Below are positions 1-6,984 of a stretch of 19,629 bases of DNA, piece by piece. How positions within the stretch are numbered: position 1 is the stretch's first letter; each line of letters starts with the position of its first letter. The position numbers and the translations under genes were made by a program. Location of the stretch: positions 236,327-255,955 of the forward strand of contig MU646940.1 of the NCBI GenBank assembly GCA_026770585.1, given 5' to 3'. This DNA comes from Baffinella frigidus (lineage: Eukaryota > Cryptophyceae > Cryptomonadales > Baffinellaceae). The notes under the pieces are model-generated. The model did no database searches. It worked only from the letters and a program-made list of their open reading frames with translations, and was not told where the DNA came from.

Positions 1-30
1 GGGTTTGGGGTGTGGGGTGTAGGTGTGCCC
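1..30 (+). repeat. Degenerate telomere-like repeat, edge of window
   Basis: G/T-rich TTTGGGG/TGTGGGG/TGTAGG units, the same degenerate telomere-type composition seen at 360-397, 1081-1140 and 15001-15790. It stops where the first family A MITE begins. An interstitial or subtelomeric origin is inferred. A true chromosome end would show regular TTTAGGG units, which are absent. Confidence 0.6.
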
Positions 31-38
31 CGCCGGGG

Positions 39-143
39 TATCCCTTTAGTGACCATGTGGTCAAATCTGACCGCCAAGAGATCGTAGACAGGTCCTAGGA
101 TCTTACGGTAGGGTGTATGAGCCTACTGGCCACTTAAGGTATA
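39..143 (+). mobile_element. Family A MITE, copy 1 (105 bp)
   Basis: Founding copy of a 105-bp non-coding inverted-repeat element. Ends are TATCCCTTAAGTGGCCA-like on the left and its complement on the right (here slightly decayed). The interior has the paired CCTAGG motifs (TCCTAGGCAGGTCCTAGG in better copies) and a small hairpin of the GCCCTACGGTAGGGC type. Seven other full copies lie at 4566, 6466, 6722, 12019, 12705, 15884 and 16373 (the last inverted). No coding capacity; a MITE moved by a transposase encoded elsewhere is inferred. Confidence 0.85.
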
Positions 144-397
144 GCGGGTTAAATACGCAAGAGATAGGACCGTCAAGATTCGCCTGGATGCGGCACCCGC
201 CGACCCCACCGACCCCACCGCCACCCGCCCCTACCCACCTCCCTAGCAGAGGTTGAGGGCATGAGATACGCAAACACTCCGAATAAACCCCTCCACCTCC
301 ACCAACCCCGCCGCCCCCCGCCCCTAAGCGCCTCTTCAGAAGAGGAGGAGGGAGTTAGATACGGGTTTAGGGTGGGGGGTTTGGGGTGTGGGGTTTA
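144..397. other. Intergenic, C-rich then telomere-like
   Basis: No gene is visible. 190-330 is rich in CCACC/CCCCACC on this strand, with the short inverted repeat CCTCTTCAGAAGAGG near 331. From about 361 it becomes degenerate TTTAGGG/TTTGGGG repeat, which is the target DNA of the next element. Confidence 0.6.
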
Positions 398-1080
398 GGC
401 CACTTCTTAAAAGGGCATAATCCAGAACGCCATAATCCTGGATTATGGCGTTGTGAATTATGGCGTCGGTCCAATCTTAAAAGGATTCATTAATCCGGAA
501 TCTCGAACGTCATAATCGGGTATCATTTCACAAACTCTTTTGCTTTACAAAATCCTCCGGATGGGGAGGGCGGGCGCGCGTTGGAGCTCGTAGCTCCGTC
601 GCTGGTGCCACGACCAGGGCGTCCTTCGGTGGTGCCACAGCCATCGTCGAGCTCTCCCGGATGGTGCATGCTGATCTCGCTTTCTCCGCGGCGTTCGGCC
701 GTGGTGCCCGTGGGCCAGGACGAGGATCCCTTCTGGCCACGCTGGCCGACGGCTCACCCGCGGCCGCGGCCCGCTCAGCGCGGGGACGCTGCTCCCCGCC
801 CTGTGCCATGCCCACCCCGAGCGTTCGCCCGCGTTTTTGCCGCGCGGGCGGCGCCCCCCCGCGGCAGAGCAGCGTGAAAGCATCCGGCGGCCCCAGCATT
901 CCGGAAATAATGACGTCGGGATTTGACGCCATAATCCGGTCGGATTATGACGTCCGGACGCCAAAAATAATGGACGTCATTATTTTAAGCGGACTATGGC
1001 GCCTTTAAGATGTCGAATCCGTCATAATCCGGGATTATGGCCATAATCCCGGATTATGACGTGCCTTTTAAGAAGTGGCC
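398..1080. mobile_element. PIF/Harbinger-like non-autonomous transposon (683 bp)
   Basis: Ends are inverted: GGCCACTTCTTAAAAGG at 398 and its complement finishing at 1080. They are flanked by TTA at 395-397 and TTA at 1081-1083, read as a 3-bp target duplication. TWA target duplications and GGC-type ends are known for PIF/Harbinger, so that assignment is inferred from ends only. Sub-terminal DNA is filled with CATAATCC/GGATTATG copies in both orientations, including a hairpin at 426-452 and the palindrome at 1020-1061. The middle (about 555-890) is strikingly GC-rich and unlike the AT-leaning ends, which suggests captured host DNA. No transposase frame is recognisable; frames of 98-139 codons on both strands look like GC-rich shadows. 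The target is telomere-like repeat DNA. Confidence 0.75.
1020..1061. repeat. Perfect 42-bp palindrome without spacer
   Basis: Left half CGTCATAATCCGGGATTATGG is followed directly by its exact complement, so the whole 42 bases pair with themselves. It is the inner part of the right end of the 398-1080 element and is built from two CATAATCC/GGATTATG copies. It could be a transposase-binding doublet or an inverted duplication made during transposition. Confidence 0.9.
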
Positions 1081-1083
1081 TTA

Positions 1084-1133
1084 GGGTGTGGAGTTCAAGA
1101 TTTAGGGTTGTGAGTTCAGAGTATGGCAACGGC
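1084..1133 (+). repeat. Degenerate telomere-like repeat
   Basis: Units such as TTAGGGTG, TTTAGGG and TTCAGAG continue the tract seen left of the 398-1080 element, so the element sits inside this tract. Confidence 0.6.
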
Positions 1134-1323
1134 CCAGGGCGCCCCAAACTGGCTAATCTCCACCAGCCCTCACAGGGGGGGGCAAATCGTCTGTTGTAAT
1201 CCCCGTAATTTGTACTAGAGGTCGCCGGAATCCGGCGACCTGTGGTACAGATCAGGGGTCTCGACAAAGAGGATTTGCTCCCGATCTGAGGGCTGGTGGC
1301 TCTAACCCCACTTTCGCCCTGCG
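1134..1323. repeat. Fold-back element H
   Basis: The two halves are imperfect inverted copies. The left contains CAGGGCG, CCACCAGCCCTCA, GGGCAAATC and GGTCGCCGG in order; the right contains the complement of the same series ending in TTCGCCCTG. The centre is a 10-bp stem, AGGTCGCCGG, AAT loop, CCGGCGACCT at 1219-1241. RNA from this region could form one long imperfect hairpin. A small fold-back MITE or an siRNA-type locus are both possible; no coding signal. Confidence 0.75.
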
Positions 1324-1620
1324 CTTTGCTCCTCCACACCTGGTGCTTTGGGGTTGACGGTTGAGGGTGTATGGTCAGGGTTTACCCCCTAGACCCTAAA
1401 CCCTCAAACCACCAGGTTGACTCATCAGGGCCGTATGAATCACCCTATATCCCCACCGAGGGCGTATCGTAGGGTTGCATACATGCATACTATACGAAAT
1501 CCCTTTGTAGTCCGCTGTGTGGCGCCGAGGCCGACCCCGCAGTTTACCGTAAGGTGACAGAACCCCCAAACGCGGGCGACACGAAGCCATCAAAATACCC
1601 TAAACCCCCGCAGGGGGTCT
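1324..1620. other. Intergenic with telomere-like flecks
   Basis: No gene is visible. Short CCCTAAACCC stretches (about 1390-1402 and 1600-1610) are telomere-like on the minus strand. Between them is unclassified DNA with a GCATACATGCATAC near-palindrome around 1478. A 65-codon minus-strand frame here has no recognisable features. Confidence 0.5.
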
Positions 1621-2787
1621 TAGAATTTGTTCATTCTGGTCTTGGAATCAATCAATTCTCTTCTTAATACCCGACCTCTGAGGGCGGGTGGTGCGTTGCG
1701 ATGCTCCTCGGGCAGCAGGACGTAAGGTCGGAGCTGCACTATCTGGGTTGCTCGGCCAGGGTTGTGCTGGTGCTTACGGCATCAGATCCAATCACTGCGT
1801 TTTCCGGCGTTTCCGGCGAGCATGGGAGGAAGCGGGTACCTTGTCCCATACGGAGTTGTGGGTGGCGTGTGGGAGCCCGCAGGGAGAGGCTTGCGAGGGG
1901 AGTGCGCGCCGCACGGCTCCCTGGCGTGGTCGAGCTGCGGCGAGCTGCGGTGGGGGTTTGAAGGAAGTTGGACACTTTTCATAAGGCTGAGGGGTATTAA
2001 AGAAGAGAGAGAAGAAGTTGAAGGTGTGAGGCGGGAGCTGGGGAGAAGGGGGGAAATCGCTCTGGATCGACGAGATGTGATGAGATCCCAGAGCGGTGGC
2101 TGTCTGGGGTCGCGAAGACGTGGTTTGGGAGGCAGCTTTCTGAATCATCGACAGTGTACCACGCTGCGTTTTTGAAGGATCAGGATCGAAGGGGCGGAGG
2201 ATCGGGAATGGGAACTCTGGGTGGGCGGGGCAGACCGGCGCAGCGCTGAGCACGCCGCGCGAGAGGAGAGAGCGGGACGGGAGCATGGTGAGGGGCAAGG
2301 AGGGATCAGAACGCGCCCGCGATTTTTCTCGAGGCTCATAACCTCAAGGGCCTCCTGTTCAGGGGAAGGAAGGCAAGCAAGGACCTTCACGCTCCACGCT
2401 CCCTGCCCCCGATCACAGCACCGTGTCGCACAGGAGAGAAGGAGGCTGCCAAGGTGCGCGCAGTCCAAGGTCCTCCTCGACCCCGCCAGGCCCTGGCTGA
2501 GGGATACCAGTGAGGTTGACTTTGGGGAGAGCTGGTCAGAATAGAGTCTCTCCTGTGAAGGGTCGGGCGCTACTCGCCAACTGTCTGCCTCGGAGAGAAG
2601 GTGAGCAGGCTGGACCTTGCTGCGTGCCAGCGCGGGTGCGTGGGATTGAAGGTCGGCAGGCTGGAACAACGCGGTTTCCTTAGGGCAGCAGCAGCCTCCA
2701 TCGAACCCAGCAATTCCGTAGCTTCCTGTGCTCACGCCCAGCAACTTTCTTCCTCGCTGATGCTCACGCGTCTTCCTGGTGTTGCAG
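1621..2787. other. GC-rich region with no recognised gene, upstream of ankyrin pseudogene
   Basis: Several overlapping frames exist on both strands, the longest 199 codons on the minus strand (2145-2744), but none has family motifs or clear exon boundaries. About 1990-2070 is purine-rich on the plus strand. A splice-acceptor-like sequence, TTCCTGGTGTTGCAG, ends at 2787, just before the ankyrin reading frame, so part of this stretch may be promoter, leader and first intron of that gene. That is inference. Confidence 0.4.
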
Positions 2788-3052
2788 GTCTGGCCTCTTC
2801 AGCTCGGCAGCCGTCTTCGAGTATGGCTCAGATATGATGGCTCAGAATATGATAATTGGTGCTAAGGACGGGGTGACCAGCGATGTGCGGCGACTGCTCG
2901 CGGGAGGAGCGGACGTCATGGCGGTCAACAACATCGGAATCACAGCGCTGCACGAAGCCGCGAGTGAAGGACACGACGGGGTCGCGAAGGTTCTGATCCT
3001 GGCGGCAGCAAATGTGACGGCCAGATGCTACAGTGATGAAACAGCACTCCAT

Positions 3053-3139
3053 TCCACCCCGACACCCTAACCCCTGACCCCGAGACCCGGACCCGAAAAC
3101 AGAAGCCCGAACCCCGGAACCCGAAATCCGAAACCGTCC
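3053..3139. other. Telomere-like interruption I1 in ankyrin gene
   Basis: C-rich tract of ACCCTAACCCC, GACCCGGACCCGAAA and CCCGAACCCCGGAACC type lying between TALH (ending 3052) and VVRILLDAG (starting 3140). About nine ankyrin residues are missing here, so it either replaced coding DNA or is a decayed intron. A GT donor is absent at the left; a TAG lies at the right edge (3141-3143). It shares CCCTGACC-CGAGACCCGGAC with the interruption at 3203. Confidence 0.6.
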
Positions 3140-3202
3140 GTAGTGAGGATTCTCTTGGATGCGGGAGGTGACGTGGAGGCCACATGAAACGGCGGCAACA
3201 CC

Positions 3203-3404
3203 CCTGACCACGAGACCCGGACCCGAAACTTATCCGGGGAAACCTATTTTTCTTTCATTTGATGGCAACGAAAATTACTACACAATTCGTTCTTATTAGT
3301 AATATAAAAGAATCTGTGTAGTAATTTTGATTGCCATCAAATGAAAGAAAAATAGGTTTCCCCGGATAAAAACCAGAAGCCCTAACTTCTGGTTTCGGTT
3401 TCCG
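3203..3404. other. Telomere-like interruption I2, carrying a MITE
   Basis: Separates NGGNT (ending 3202) from ALLEAASESRD (starting 3405), a join that restores an ankyrin repeat (G-x-T-A-L-x-E-A-A). The left part, CCCTGACCACGAGACCCGG, nearly matches I1, so the two interruptions are related. Inside is MITE C (3230-3369), then a 10-bp stem hairpin AAACCAGAAG / CTTCTGGTTT at 3370-3395. No GT donor is visible at the left edge. A relic intron or a telomere-like insertion both fit. Confidence 0.6.
3230..3369. mobile_element. MITE family C (140 bp) with AAAC target duplication
   Basis: Nearly complete inverted repeat: TTATCCGGGGAAACCTATTT at the left and its exact complement at the right, with arms of about 60 bp and an AT-rich centre. 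AAAC flanks it at 3226-3229 and 3370-3373, read as a 4-bp target duplication. The loop-side arms carry ACTACACAATTCG and AATCTGTGTAGT. The TTATC start and 4-bp duplication match MITE D at 7589. It interrupts I2 inside the ankyrin pseudogene. Non-coding; superfamily not assigned. Confidence 0.85.
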
Positions 3405-3674
3405 GCGCTGCTGGAGGCCGCGTCGGAAAGTCGTGATGCGGTTGTCAAGGTGCTGCTGCATGCGGGAGCCAACGTTTCTGCAACCGACAACAGTGGAAAC
3501 TCGGTCTTGCACGGAGCCGCGCAACACGGCGGGGGTGCCTCCGTGAGTCTTCTTCTGGATGTGGGAGCGGACGTCGATTTCCCCCGATCTAACGGATACA
3601 CAGCACTTCATTCCGGAGCAGAAAACGGCCGGGAACAGGTGTTGAGGGTTCTTTTGGAAGCGGGGGGCAACGGC

Positions 3675-3773
3675 GAGAATCGACGCCGGGACAAAAGTCG
3701 AGAGTGGAACGTCTCAAAGCAAAAGTGGAACCTCTGTTAACTTAAGAAGTAACAGTGGAGAATCGACGCCGGG
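3675..3773. repeat. 67-bp insert flanked by 16-bp direct repeats
   Basis: GAGAATCGACGCCGGG occurs at 3675-3690 and again, exactly, at 3758-3773. The 67 bases between (3691-3757) contain two AAAGT-GGAAC-type motifs and GTTAACTTAAG. It lies at the end of an ankyrin repeat (LLEAGGNGEN). A 16-bp flanking duplication suggests insertion of a small element with a long target duplication. An intron was tested: removing one period does not leave GT-AG ends in any register. Confidence 0.7.
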
Positions 3774-3791
3774 TCCTGATCTAATCCCGTC

Positions 3792-3899
3792 GAGTATTCA
3801 TGATGAATACGGTTTACGGCTCTAAATGAAGTTTAGATAGACGACTGTCTTATTTTTACCCCTTAACATACACCAAAATCGTATTCATGATGAATACTC
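3792..3899. mobile_element. Small inverted-repeat element (108 bp)
   Basis: Ends GAGTATTCATGATGAATACG and CGTATTCATGATGAATACTC are exact inverted copies of 20 bp. Each is itself a palindrome (GTATTCATGATGAATAC at 3794-3810 and 3881-3897). The interior is AT-rich and non-coding. No clear target duplication is visible. It lies between ankyrin pseudogene pieces. Confidence 0.75.
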
Positions 3900-4089
3900 C
3901 ACCGGATGAGATCTCTGCATTTCGCAGCGCGTGACGGTCGTGAGGGGTGTGCCGCTACCGAGCGAGGACGGGACACAATTTTAAAAACTTTAACCTGAAT
4001 CCTGAAGGAAATGCACTTTTAAAATGAAAAGCCAGGACCGGAATCCCGGTCCTGACTGTCTTATATGTGCCGAGTTGGCTCGACAGCGG
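3900..4089. other. Spacer in ankyrin pseudogene with hairpin
   Basis: No coding match. Contains TTTTAAAA motifs and a strong hairpin with the stem CAGGACCGG / CCGGTCCTG at 4033-4054. Probably intron or inserted DNA between ankyrin pieces. Confidence 0.4.
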
Positions 4090-4187
4090 GTGAGGATCCT
4101 GCAGGACTCGCGCGTGCGGACGTCGATGCCACATGCACGCTCGCCTTCACGGCGCTGCACCACGCCTCCCACGACGGGCACGACACG

Positions 4188-4298
4188 GTGCCACCCCCCG
4201 AAACCCTACACCCTACACCCCACTCCCTACACCCCGCCCCCTCAACCCCACCCCCTACATCCTAAACCCCACACCCTCCACCCTAAACCCTCAACGAG
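4188..4298 (+). other. Telomere-like intron (111 bp, GT-AG)
   Basis: GTGCCACC at the left and CAACGAG at the right bound a tract made almost entirely of CCCTACACC, CCCCACCC and CCCTAAACC units, that is, minus-strand telomere-like repeat. Removing it joins HASHDGHDT to VVGMLLDTGAN and restores an ordinary ankyrin repeat in frame. The tract carries an in-frame TAA, so it cannot be read through. The splice is inferred from sequence, but the exact frame repair with GT-AG ends makes it the best intron in the window. Confidence 0.7.
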
Positions 4299-4360
4299 GT
4301 GGTTGGGATGCTCCTCGACACCGGAGCAAACGCGGCGGCCAGATCCGCCGAGTTGATACC

Positions 4361-4565
4361 AATATATAACCAGTTTCTATAATATACCTTTAAATTTATC
4401 TTGAAATTATCTTCAGTATCTTTAGTATCCTTTATCCCTCTAGGTTTTTACAAATGCTAACAGTGCCGATTCTTCGCCGAGGGGCCTCGCGGCTGCAACC
4501 CTGCCGCAATTGCCCGCGGCGACGCCCGAGGGGTTGTCGAGGCCGCTTCGTGAGGTGCGAGTGGC
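4361..4565. other. Intergenic, AT-rich then GC-rich
   Basis: 4362-4455 is AT-rich with many TATC/TTTA motifs; 4470-4560 is GC-rich with GAGGGGCCTCG and CGAGGGGTTGTCGAGG. No gene or known repeat is visible. The compositional step suggests inserted DNA. Confidence 0.4.
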
Positions 4566-4670
4566 TATCCCTTAAGTGGCCAGCCTGTCAAAATTGACCG
4601 TCAAGAAGTCCTAGGCAGGTCCTAGGGCCCTACGGTAGGGCGTATGCGCCTACTGGGCACTTGAGGGATA
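4566..4670 (+). mobile_element. Family A MITE, copy 2 (105 bp)
   Basis: Ends TATCCCTTAAGTGGCCA and TGGGCACTTGAGGGATA. The interior has TCCTAGGCAGGTCCTAGG and GCCCTACGGTAGGGC. Length equals copies 1, 6, 7 and 8. Confidence 0.9.
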
Positions 4671-5045
4671 CGTCTGGGTCGTTTGACCAGGCCGTGGTCT
4701 GGTACAAATCCACTGATTTTAGAGTGAATTCACTACCTCGAGACGTATAGCCACTAGTGCCCCGGCCTATTTAATCTTTACGTGGTATATTTTTTGTTGT
4801 GGATGAATTGCTCCAATTGCTGACAACCACGACAAAAGGGCACAGCCCAGGCACCTCCCCGCGCCCTCTGAGGGACAGCTCGGAGTTTCAGTTTGGGGCG
4901 CATGCTCACCACCCTCTCCAGTTCGGATGGATCTGGGGATACAACCCCGTGTGTAAAGTCACTCCGGCCATCCTACACGGGGTTGTATCCCCATGATGGA
5001 GGGCCCGCGCGCCCCCCCCCCTCCGTGTGGGATTGGTTGGATGGA
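4671..5045. other. Intergenic with strong stem-loop
   Basis: No gene is recognised. A 19-bp exact stem, TGGGGATACAACCCCGTGT at 4934-4952 with its complement at 4975-4993, encloses a 22-base loop, and partial pairing continues outside it. It may be another small fold-back element. 4750-4800 is AT-rich. Confidence 0.55.
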
Positions 5046-5166
5046 TACAGGGGTACCTCGCTCACAAAAAAGCGCCCCCCCCCTAGGATCCTACCGTAGG
5101 CCTATGCCGAGGGCCCTCCGGTGGTCCTAGGGGGGGGCGCTTTCTTACGAGCGAGGTACCCCTGTA
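5046..5166 (+). mobile_element. Family B MITE, copy 1 (121 bp)
   Basis: Ends TACAGGGGTACCTCGCTCA and GAGCGAGGTACCCCTGTA are inverted; the outermost TA on each side is probably the target duplication, leaving CAGGGG...CCCCTG ends. TA targets with CAG-type ends are typical of Tc1/mariner, so membership is inferred from ends. The interior is a C-run/G-run pair plus CCTAC-GTAGG and a GGGCCC motif. Translated, it gives the recurring peptide YRGTSLxxxRPPP, which explains many spurious frames in this window. Confidence 0.9.
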
Positions 5167-5228
5167 CGTTAGGGGTTTCAGGGCGAAGCTTGACGTGGGG
5201 GTGTCTGCAAGACTGTTTCACTCAAGGG

Positions 5229-5691
5229 GGCTTCTCTCTCGCAGGTGGTGGAGAGAGATTCATAATTTATTGCCAAACAACCAGCGTCAGCGCCGCACAT
5301 GCGACGCATTGTGCCACTCCTGTACCCCGTGTCGGCCGCTCATCTGAGCATTTTCAGGATGGATTCTAACTCCACCTCCTACGGGGTGGTGGAGATGCTC
5401 ACGGTGGCAGAGCAGCTGCCCTCCTCCCCGCCATGAAAAGGATTGACTTTTGCCGACCATATCAGGGAGTTTTGCTGGAACCAATTGATTTAATTATGAT
5501 GCATAAGTAAATTTACCTATGCCATAGTAATTAATCCTACGATTTTTCCTATGAATCAACTTTTGAGATTCGGTGTCCTCTGATTCTCTCGCGCGGTGGT
5601 GGAGATGGTCACGGCGGCAGAGCAGGTGCGCACCTTGGCCTTCTCGATAGGGCACCACCCGCGCCTCGGGGCGGGGTCGCAGGTGCTGCTA
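5229..5691 (+). pseudogene. Exon-like remnants of ankyrin-type gene
   Basis: Three copies of GTGGTGGAGA occur. The one at 5243 follows an acceptor-like TTCTCTCTCGCAG and soon meets a TAA. At 5386 the frame reads VVEMLTVAEQLPSSPP then stop. At 5596 it reads VVEMVTAAEQVRTLAFS followed by IGHHPRLGAGSQVLL, and is then cut at 5690 by MITE B copy 2. V-V-x-M-L matches the start of an ankyrin helix, as in VVGMLLDTG at 4299. The GHHPRLGAGS-type segment recalls C-terminal tails of algal ankyrin proteins; this is from memory and unverified. Duplicated terminal exons of the upstream pseudogene are the likeliest explanation. Confidence 0.4.
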
Positions 5692-6072
5692 CAGGGGTAC
5701 CTCGCTCATAAGAAACCACCCCCTCCCCCAGGACCACCATAGGACCCTAGGCATAGTCCTACTGTAGGGTCCCAGGACCCTACAGTAGGCCCATGCCTAG
5801 GGTCATACTGTGGCTCGAGAGCGTGACCCAACCTTAAAAGGCCGGTAATTACCAGTCAACTCTCTCTACTTAGACGGCCTAAGTGAATGTACTTAAGGAG
5901 GCTTAAGTGAATCTCCGCCGACGTCCTCATAACCTTGTGTCCTCGGATGCCCTTAGAGCCTAGATACCCACAGTGGTCCTAGTGGGGGGGCGGTTTCTTA
6001 TGAGCGAGGTACCCCTCTACTGTAGGGTCCTAGGGGGAGGGGGCGGTTTCTTATGAGCGAGGTACCCCTGTA
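5690..6072 (-). mobile_element. Family B MITE, copy 2, composite with inserted DNA
   Basis: A normal left end starts at 5690 and a family B interior follows to about 5800, in the opposite orientation to copy 1. About 160 bp of unrelated DNA (with AGGCTTAAGTGAAT-type motifs) intervenes. Then come two successive right ends, GAGCGAGGTACCCCT finishing at 6018 and again at 6072, each preceded by TTTCTTAT. This looks like one element interrupted by foreign DNA plus a duplicated right half. It sits directly behind the reading frame ending GAGSQVLL, so it probably broke an exon. Confidence 0.75.
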
Positions 6073-6108
6073 TGAAAGAGCGGTCTGGAGCGGCGTGGCC
6101 CGTGAGAA

Positions 6109-6323
6109 GGCTTTGGGTCCGTTACGGGGTATCGCGAGGGAAACATGCTACTGCTTCTGGCCGCTGCCCGCGGGGCGGACGCGCTAAAGTAGGTGTGTAA
6201 ATGTCTGTGTAGTTGCCGGGTTGACCTAGAGGCGTTGTGCATTACAAGCCTCCGCTCTCAGAAGCCCCCTGAAATCGGTAGTTTCCCTTGTCTGCCGATC
6301 GGCTTTGGGTCCGTTACGGGGTA
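6109..6323. repeat. 169-bp block flanked by 23-bp direct repeats
   Basis: Bases 6132-6300 match 11538-11706 without a difference by eye. They are bracketed by an exact 23-bp direct repeat at 6109-6131 and 6301-6323 (core GGCTTTGGGTCCGTTACGGG). The right copy of the direct repeat overlaps the left end of MITE B copy 3. A 23-bp flanking duplication suggests insertion of the 169-bp block with a long target duplication, as retroposed copies can make. The block contains GGTTGACCTAGAGGCG and a bulged stem GAGGCGTTGT / ACAAGCCTC, so a structured RNA origin is possible but not identified. Confidence 0.75.
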
Positions 6324-6435
6324 CCTCGCTCATAAGAAACCGTCCCCCCCTAGGACCCTACAGTAGGACCATGCCTAGGGCCCTATGGTGGTCCTAGGGG
6401 GGGGGGCGCTTTCTTACGAGCGAGGTACCCCTGTA
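6315..6435 (+). mobile_element. Family B MITE, copy 3 (121 bp)
   Basis: Same length and interior as copy 1. The left end reads TACGGGGTACCTCGCTCATA, slightly off the consensus because it falls in the 23-bp direct repeat; the right end is GAGCGAGGTACCCCTGTA. Confidence 0.85.
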
Positions 6436-6465
6436 CAGGGGTTGCATGTACAGGGGTATCTGGGC

Positions 6466-6569
6466 TATCTCTTAAGTGACCAACGGGTGGATAATCGCCC
6501 TAACTCTCCCTAGGCAGGTCCTAGGGCCCTACGGTAGGGCGTAGGAGCCTACTGGTCACTTAAGGGATA
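6466..6569 (+). mobile_element. Family A MITE, copy 3
   Basis: Ends TATCTCTTAAGTGAC and GTCACTTAAGGGATA. Its second block reads GGGTGGATAATCGCCC instead of the GTCAAATTTGAC type, a variant shared with copy 4. Confidence 0.85.
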
Positions 6570-6721
6570 AGAACACGGGTGCTCAGACATCGGTCGGTGT
6601 CTGTTTTCTCAAATTAGTACCAGAGGGTTGACTCAACGCAAGTTTTAGTCAACCCTCTGGTACTAAATTAATAAAAAACATGGGGCCTAAACCCGGTCTG
6701 TGTTTTTAAGTTCTGGTTTCT

Positions 6722-6825
6722 TATCCCGCAAGTGACCATAGGGTGAATATTCACCCTAACTCGCCCTAGGCAGGTCCTAGGACCCTACTGTAGGGTGTAT
6801 GAGCCTACTGGCCACTTGAGGGATA
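6722..6825 (+). mobile_element. Family A MITE, copy 4
   Basis: Ends TATCCCGCAAGTGACC and GGCCACTTGAGGGATA. Contains the exact palindrome GGGTGAATATTCACCC where other copies have GTCAAATTTGAC, so copies 3 and 4 form a subfamily. Confidence 0.85.
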
Positions 6826-6885
6826 GCCCAGATACATGTACCCCTGTAATAGAGAACATAGAAAGACACGGCCCCTAGAGGGGCC

Positions 6886-6984
6886 TACAGGGGTACCTCG
6901 CTCATAAGAAACGACCACCCCCCTAGGACCCTACAGTAGGGCCCTACGGTGGTCCTAGGGGGGGGGCAGTTTCTTATGAGCGAG
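6886..6984 (+). mobile_element. Family B MITE, copy 4, right end truncated
   Basis: The left end TACAGGGGTACCTCGCTCAT is intact. The interior lacks the ACCATGCCTAG block. The right end stops at TTATGAGCGAG, so the last GTACCCCTGTA is lost. Confidence 0.85.

Larger units (their letters stand above)
2788..4360 (+). pseudogene. Ankyrin-repeat gene, fragmented
   Basis: Pieces of ankyrin repeats follow each other in order. 2788-3052: after a TTGCAG acceptor, a frame holding DVRRLLAGGADV, GITALHEAASEGHDGVAKVL and DETALH. 3140-3202: VVRILLDAGGDVEAT, an in-frame TGA, then NGGNT. 3405-3689: LLEAASESRDAVVKVLLHAG, SVLHGAAQHGG, LLLDVGADVD, GYTALHSGAENGREQVLRVL. 4090-4110: VRILQDS. 4116-4187, in another frame: ADVDATCTLAFTALHHASHD. 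4299-4360: VVGMLLDTGANAAARSAE, then a stop. Ankyrin repeats are protein-binding helix-turn-helix units, so the ancestral product was probably a cytoplasmic or nuclear adaptor; no effector domain is seen. Breaks: the TGA at 3185, five bases where one codon is expected at 4111-4115, a MITE at 3230-3369 and a small insert at 3691-3757. Unusual splicing could rescue some of the breaks but not the stop and frameshift together, so a pseudogene is the best call. Confidence 0.75.
6449..6848. mobile_element. 400-bp nested palindromic element with TACAGGGG ends
   Basis: The left end TACAGGGGTATCTGGGCTA is mirrored at the right by TAGCCCAGATAC followed by ATGTACCCCTGTA (the right copy has a few extra bases). 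Just inside each end lies a complete family A MITE (6466-6569 and 6722-6825). The centre has a 20-bp exact hairpin stem, TTAGTACCAGAGGGTTGACT at 6614-6633 with its complement at 6647-6666. It is a composite of B-like ends, two A copies and a central hairpin. The A copies are in direct, not inverted, orientation. Confidence 0.7.

Noticed and set aside
581-1008. GC-rich plus-strand frames within the Harbinger-like element as a transposase
   Set aside because: No catalytic or DNA-binding motif and the frames overlap on both strands without any clear best one.
2145-2744. 199-codon minus-strand open frame
   Set aside because: No family motif, no exon-like boundaries, Ser/Arg/Leu-rich composition as expected for an antisense frame in GC-rich DNA.
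6132-6300. Known small RNA (U1-U6, 5S, spliced leader) in the 169-bp block
   Set aside because: None of the diagnostic sequences of these RNAs was found in it.
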